A DNA stretch of 64,000 bases, from contig MU119203.1 of NCBI GenBank assembly GCA_014904845.1, positions 434,001 to 498,000 on the forward strand. The letters run 5' to 3'. The notes beneath the pieces are model-generated. The model searched no databases. It saw only the letters and a list, made by a program, of their open reading frames with translations, and was not told the origin of the DNA. How positions within the stretch are numbered: the stretch's first letter is position 1; each line of letters begins with the position of its first letter. Shown piece by piece: positions 59,922-64,000 of the stretch. The position numbers were made by a program, and so were the translations under genes. The DNA is from Acephala macrosclerotiorum. Lineage: Eukaryota; Ascomycota; Leotiomycetes; Helotiales; Mollisiaceae.

Positions 59922-61441
59922 GTTCGCGTTTTAAGGTTATCAGATCCGTAAATAGAACAAGCACGCCTATCGTCCTATGAGACGGCGAGACTGCCCTGCA
60001 CAGACTCAGGGCTTCGTCTTGCGGCGACGATTTCGCCGTGAACTCATCTGGAGACGGCGAGCTTGAGGGAGCGTACTGCAACCAATGTATTGAGTGAAGT
60101 GAAGATTGAGGCTCCTGTCGACGTCAAGAATAAAAGTTGCGAGGGGTCTCGGCCTCCCTTATGGGCCTCACGGAGATCCATGTCTGCATTGTGCTGTGCT
60201 GGGGTCTGCCGCTACTGCACCCATGGAAGAAGTGCTACACAGGGTCCAAATTAAGCTTGACAGCTGATTCGTCTCTTTTCGTGACTCGTCCGCCTCTCCC
60301 CTCGCAACTCTGCTGGGCGCCCAATGAGACGCAATCACCGTGCTGCTGCATCCCCACTCACGATGGTGGCCGGGCGCTTATTCTTTTGGCTGCCTTCACC
60401 AACGATTAAGCTATTGCGCCGTTCGGTGGGTGTGATGGCAAGTGAGTGATGATAAGAGAGATATCACAGCGTGCATGCGCTCAAGTCCCGTACGTGCACA
60501 TACATCAATCATGGCGTGTCGAGTCTAATTGTGGAAGTGGAAAACTCGACGGCCCAGGTCTAACGTCTAACGGCAACAAGGTGGTTTGATGCACTTCACC
60601 GTCGCCTGCAGAAAGCCAGATGCATCAGGTAAAGTGATCTTGGGTCGACGTCGGTATGAGTGTACAAAGTACCGACAGGAGATCGTCTCGAAATCCTGCA
60701 ACCTAAAAGAGCTGGGTGGTAGGATGGATGGCACGACCATTTTCCTTACTGTACCTTGACGACCAAAATAGCCGTGGAATCGTTCGTCTTCCCGCCCCAG
60801 AATAGGGGGAAACCCGTCAACCATGGCGGTCATCCGTTTCTGACCCTTCCAGAAAGAAGCACGACGGCACGGCAAGCCTCCAAGCCTAAGTTGGAGCTTA
60901 CTTTGGTTAGCAAAACTTTCTTAATGTGAATTGAAAGATGGTGGTTTGAAGTTGCCTTCACAAATCTCCGATATGTATGTTGGTGGAGTCGCTGCAGGGT
61001 ACCAGAAATAGAAATTTTTGACATAGGAGCCGTCATGTCGCGGCAAAGAAAAGATCAAATCCTCTTCGGATATTGCGCTTGAATATTGAATGCAAAGGGA
61101 AACAAGAGTCTTAGAAGATCCTAAATTAATTCGCGACGTTGGATATGCTTAGTGCATCATATCATACATTTTGTAAGCTCCCATCCACCTTCCTATGTTC
61201 TATGCGGGCTTACGGATCCCAGTAGTAGCCATTGACCCAAAAGACTGGTACAAGATTCCTCGGGTCTCGGAGGAGGTTTGAGATAGGATATCGTACTGTA
61301 CATCGTGATCGACTGATGTCTTCCTCGCAATCGACGAGTATACCACCGCTCTCCTAGGAACTCGTCGCTAGCATACGTCTCCTTCATGACCCTCCAACTC
61401 TGGTCTCACTTGATGGTGTCCCCTTTCCAAGAGACGTCCCA
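59922..61441. other. intergenic stretch
   Basis: I see no supported gene between the large minus-strand gene and FMC1. The part next to 59922 is the promoter of the former. Minus-strand frames near 60567-61036 and 61193-61387 have no recognisable content. Confidence 0.4.
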
Positions 61442-61780
61442 TCATTGACTCTTCCGGCCACTGCCAGAGCTTTCTTCGGGAGTTGAAAAGTACTCCTCGG
61501 GAAGATCCATCCCAACCCTCCTAGCAGTCAATCGCACCCTTTCTTCTTCATCCATATTCATGCCCGGGTTGTATCTTTCCAACAAAGTCGCATACAGCCT
61601 TTGCGCCTTGACATACTGAAGGAATTGCTCTGCTTGTTCGATAGGAGTGCTTGACTCCGAGGCAATGGTGCTGCGGATTCGAGCTTGGAGAGGTGATCGT
61701 GACTTTTCGGATAGCGGTCGAGATGGTAGTTCGCGGAGGAAAGAGCGGTAAATTGAGCGTAATTTCGATGGAGTGGCCAT
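61442..61780 (-). CDS. FMC1: ATP synthase assembly factor FMC1 (LYR-like, mitochondrial)
   Basis: Fmc1 acts in the mitochondrial matrix and helps Atp12 assemble the F1 part of ATP synthase, mainly at high temperature in yeast. One exon encodes 112 aa. The N-terminus LRSIYRSFLRELP is the LYR-like helix. The conserved middle (FLQYVKAQRLYATLLERYNPG) and the end of the core (EEERVRLTARRVGMDLP) match the family closely. The tail is Ser/Gly-rich. No separate presequence is evident, as is usual for small LYR proteins. It is divergent from the MRX8-like GTPase gene, with 173 bases between the start codons. Confidence 0.9.
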   Translation of the reverse strand: MATPSKLRSIYRSFLRELPSRPLSEKSRSPLQARIRSTIASESSTPIEQAEQFLQYVKAQRLYATLLERYNPGMNMDEEERVRLTARRVGMDLPEEYFSTPEESSGSGRKSQ

Positions 61781-61953
61781 CTTAAGTTTTGCTGATGGAA
61801 ATTGATGCTGGTTTCGTAGAGTGAAGTTCGAGGAACGAACGCGAAATTTGATCAGCGCGCCTCGGAGCCGAGATCTCGGACATCAGCCTCGTCCAAAAAA
61901 TTCTACTCTCTCATCAAAACCACCATACTCTATGTATCGTGCATCAACGCCAA
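61781..61953. promoter_or_regulatory. short bidirectional promoter between FMC1 and MRX8
   Basis: Only 173 bases separate the start codons of two divergent genes, so both promoters and leaders must lie here or overlap the neighbouring coding DNA. No TATA box is evident. An upstream ATG at 61932, out of frame with the GTPase, could act as a short uORF. Confidence 0.6.
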
Positions 61954-63030
61954 ATGTCAGCATCTGCGAAGCTGCTGAGATGTCTTCACGCAAGACATTT
62001 CCATTCTGGAGCAGCTGAAGTTGTCCATCGACGTCCTCTCAACATCATTCGTGGTACCCCTAAACACCTGGATCAACCAACTCGTCCCAGTCAACAAAGC
62101 GGTACCAGTCGACCAAGTCGTCCCAATCTATCAAGTCAGACCAGTCAACCAAGGCGTTCTGCTCCCCCTGATGCTCTCAATCGTCCTAGTCGTCCTAGAT
62201 TTCAACATGAATCTCTATCTTACCATTGGGACACAATTCCGCCAACCCAAGATCAGTTAATACATTCTACGAAGTTTTTCAACAAACAGATCCCGAAATT
62301 CCTATGGTCTGCAGAGAAGTTCAAGACAATGGACTACGGGAACAGCCCCGAGGTCTGTTTCCTGGGACGATCGAATGTGGGAAAGTCATCCCTTCTAAAC
62401 GCATTACTGCTTCGAAGGATTGCGCATACGAGCTCGAAACCTGGACGAACGAAACTAATGAATGCTTTCGCCGTTGGACCTGAAGACGATGCTTCGAAGA
62501 GATTGGTAGTCTTAGATATGCCTGGTTATGGCAAAGGAGGCAGGGCAGAATGGGGTGTGCAAATCATGAAGTATCTGGAGAAGCGGAAAGAACTGAAAAG
62601 AGCTTTCCTGCTGATCGATGCTGAACATGGCGTCAAACCTGGCGACAGAGCAATCATCGCGCTTCTTAAGGAGAATAATGTTCCATTTCAGGTTCTTTTA
62701 TCAAAGGCAGACAAGATCGTCTTCCCTGGAAGCAGAACCCCAAGTCCGGGTGCCGTGGAAGCTCGATTATCAGATCTGAGGGCAACGATGGATGTTGTGA
62801 AGGACGTAATCCAGCCAGACACCGAGGATTCTGGAGGGGCTGTAGGAGAGATTATTGCATGCAGTTCTGATAAGTGGATCGATGGGAAACGAATGGGAAT
62901 CGATGCTATCAGATTCGCTATGCTCAGAGCTGCTGGACTGGAGTTCAGACCGAGGATCACTACCACAAGGCCTATGGAGATAGTTTCCCACGAGGAACTG
63001 TCTGGACTCAGAGGTCGTGGTCGAGGTTGA
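61954..63030 (+). CDS. MRX8: mitochondrial EngB/YihA-type GTPase
   Basis: The protein belongs to the TrmE-Era-EngA-EngB-Septin superfamily, EngB branch. The yeast relative Mrx8 is mitochondrial and linked to mitoribosome biogenesis and translation. One exon encodes 358 aa. The N-terminus (MSASAKLLRCLHARHFHSG) is basic, hydrophobic and free of acidic residues, like a mitochondrial presequence. A Ser/Pro/Arg-rich linker follows. The G domain then shows G1 GRSNVGKSS (about residues 138-146), the conserved SSKPGRTKLMNAF switch, G3 DMPGYGKGG, G4 SKAD and a G5-like ACSSDK. A short Gly/Arg tail (GLRGRGRG) ends the protein. The ATG at 61954 was chosen because the frame has no other ATG upstream of the G domain with a presequence. 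Confidence 0.9.
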   Translation: MSASAKLLRCLHARHFHSGAAEVVHRRPLNIIRGTPKHLDQPTRPSQQSGTSRPSRPNLSSQTSQPRRSAPPDALNRPSRPRFQHESLSYHWDTIPPTQDQLIHSTKFFNKQIPKFLWSAEKFKTMDYGNSPEVCFLGRSNVGKSSLLNALLLRRIAHTSSKPGRTKLMNAFAVGPEDDASKRLVVLDMPGYGKGGRAEWGVQIMKYLEKRKELKRAFLLIDAEHGVKPGDRAIIALLKENNVPFQVLLSKADKIVFPGSRTPSPGAVEARLSDLRATMDVVKDVIQPDTEDSGGAVGEIIACSSDKWIDGKRMGIDAIRFAMLRAAGLEFRPRITTTRPMEIVSHEELSGLRGRGRG

Positions 63031-63870
63031 TGGACAGAAACGGCGATATCACCACATCCACTATTCGGAAGTTGAACAGGTCTTGGTTTTCGGGACGACG
63101 GAAGCAGTGCTGGGCAGATGACCCGGTCAAGGCTGATAGGTCGCCAAGGTGCCTTCCTCAATTGGTCTATATGCACAAAGAAAAGATCTGCTCAGGCACG
63201 ATTCCATGCTCCCGACTTCTTTGATGACATTGCTCTGAGCAAGCCAGGCAAGGTCTCCAACCAAGAGGAATTGAGGCATGTTCATAAGCAAGATGAATAA
63301 TCGTAGAGATCATCCCCTCTCATAAAATAGACAAAAGACCCTCGGAATATATCGAGAATTGTTCTGTAAACATAAATTGAAGTCTCATACTGGAAACCAT
63401 GATTTGAATTAGATTTTATATTGATATTTATCTGGATCCACGTGATATAAAAATAGACTTCCTCGTGGCGATTTAGCGCTAGAAGCGTCATCATCGCCTC
63501 TCCAGCTGTTCATGCGCAAGGCACCGTCGCATAATTCATATCAAAGCCAGGTATTATGCCTATTCTAACATCCATTGAAACACTCTTTCCACCGACTCGA
63601 AACCGACTGTAAAATCGACCTTTCTTTCGAGATTCACTTAGTGCGGGGCGGCCAGCTATCATTCACATCGCCAAGTCGAGATTGCCTGGACACTTATCGA
63701 CAACCACCGGCCACCACATTTCTTTCAACTCGACAACGACGTACATCCACGACTCCGCCTCTGGTGTGGTCTGAATCGCACAGGCTCTCGGCCATCTCCC
63801 GAGGGATCCGCACCGTATTTCATTCTCCTACGTCGTCTAACACCATCGTCTCGCGGAGACCTCGCGCAAC
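63031..63870. other. intergenic stretch upstream of the epsin gene
   Basis: It holds the 3' flank of the GTPase gene, an AT-rich patch around 63340-63450 and the pyrimidine-rich leader of the epsin gene. A frame at 63575-63964 overlaps the epsin start in another frame and is judged non-coding. Confidence 0.45.
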
Positions 63871-64000
63871 ATGTCGAAAGTCATCAGAAGCGTTAAGAAT
63901 GTTACGAAAGGGTACTCCAGCGTGCAGGTCAAGGTCCGGAATGGTACATTCTCTCTTAGACTGATGAATGAATACTGTTAACCTTCGATAGCAACCAGCA
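63871..64000 (+). CDS. ENT1/ENT2: epsin, ENTH-domain endocytic adaptor (5' part only)
   Basis: Epsins bend the plasma membrane and link PI(4,5)P2, ubiquitinated cargo and clathrin during endocytosis. Exon 1, 63871-63943, encodes MSKVIRSVKNVTKGYSSVQV and then KVRN, which matches the start of the ENTH domain in fungal Ent1/Ent2 almost residue for residue. A GTACAT donor and GATAG acceptor bound a 48-base intron (63944-63991). Exon 2 begins at 63992 with Ala-Thr-Ser and runs off the window. Only about 27 codons are visible, so the rest of the protein, including UIM and NPF motifs, cannot be checked. Confidence 0.9.

Noticed and set aside
1..64000. tRNA, rRNA, CRISPR arrays and secondary-metabolite clusters
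   Set aside because: I looked for B-box-like GGTTCGAAT patterns, rRNA-like blocks, regular spaced repeats and PKS/NRPS/terpene synthase motifs, and found none that hold up by eye. A tRNAscan or antiSMASH run would be decisive.

Overview
The window is nuclear DNA of a filamentous ascomycete (Pezizomycotina). Genes are split by short introns, mostly 40-85 bases, with GTRAGT-like donors, CTRAY-like branch sites and YAG acceptors. Recognisable products are typical of such fungi: fungal-type GDP-mannose pyrophosphorylase, ERG27, GPT2/SCT1-type acyltransferase, exocyst Sec3, a Pho85-type cyclin, FMC1 and MRX8. The clustered BTB-like family and the ERG27 sequence suggest Leotiomycetes, which is an inference. 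No bacterial operons, rRNA, CRISPR or convincing tRNA genes were seen.

Layout. 1-8 kb: protein farnesyltransferase beta subunit (5 exons), then a gene-poor stretch holding the spliced 3' end of a dsRNA-binding-like gene (6459-6834). 8-22 kb: GDP-mannose pyrophosphorylase (4 exons), a long gap, a DHA1-type MFS transporter (5 exons), a 230-aa protein of unknown function, the glycerol-3-phosphate/DHAP acyltransferase and ERG27, followed by a diverged tandem duplication. 23.9-29.6 kb: a local family of three BTB-like, Cys-rich genes, the left one inverted, the middle one broken, with a MITE-like element (TA duplications, CAGTG ends) between the last two. 30-37 kb: a fungal membrane protein of unknown function, an ADA2/CECR1-like adenosine deaminase with an N-terminal Met-Gly-Cys start, and a small two-exon gene with no long single-frame ORF. 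37.7-46.3 kb: an SRP40/Nopp140-like nucleolar protein divergent from SEC3, then a monocarboxylate-type MFS transporter. 46.7-50 kb: fragmentary coding segments. 50.4-59.9 kb: a Pho85-type cyclin with about 4.4 kb of gene-free upstream DNA, then a 1236-aa fungal protein of unknown function. 61.4-64 kb: FMC1 and MRX8, both mitochondrial and divergent from a 173-base promoter, and the first codons of an epsin (ENT1/2), which leaves the window.

The named genes are mainly housekeeping: protein prenylation, cell-wall sugar supply, glycerolipid and ergosterol synthesis, exocytosis and endocytosis, mitochondrial ATP synthase and ribosome assembly. They do not form a biosynthetic cluster. The accessory material is the BTB-like family, the MITE candidate and the fragmentary genes. 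Exon coordinates were read by eye from splice signals and checked for reading phase, so each junction is a prediction.
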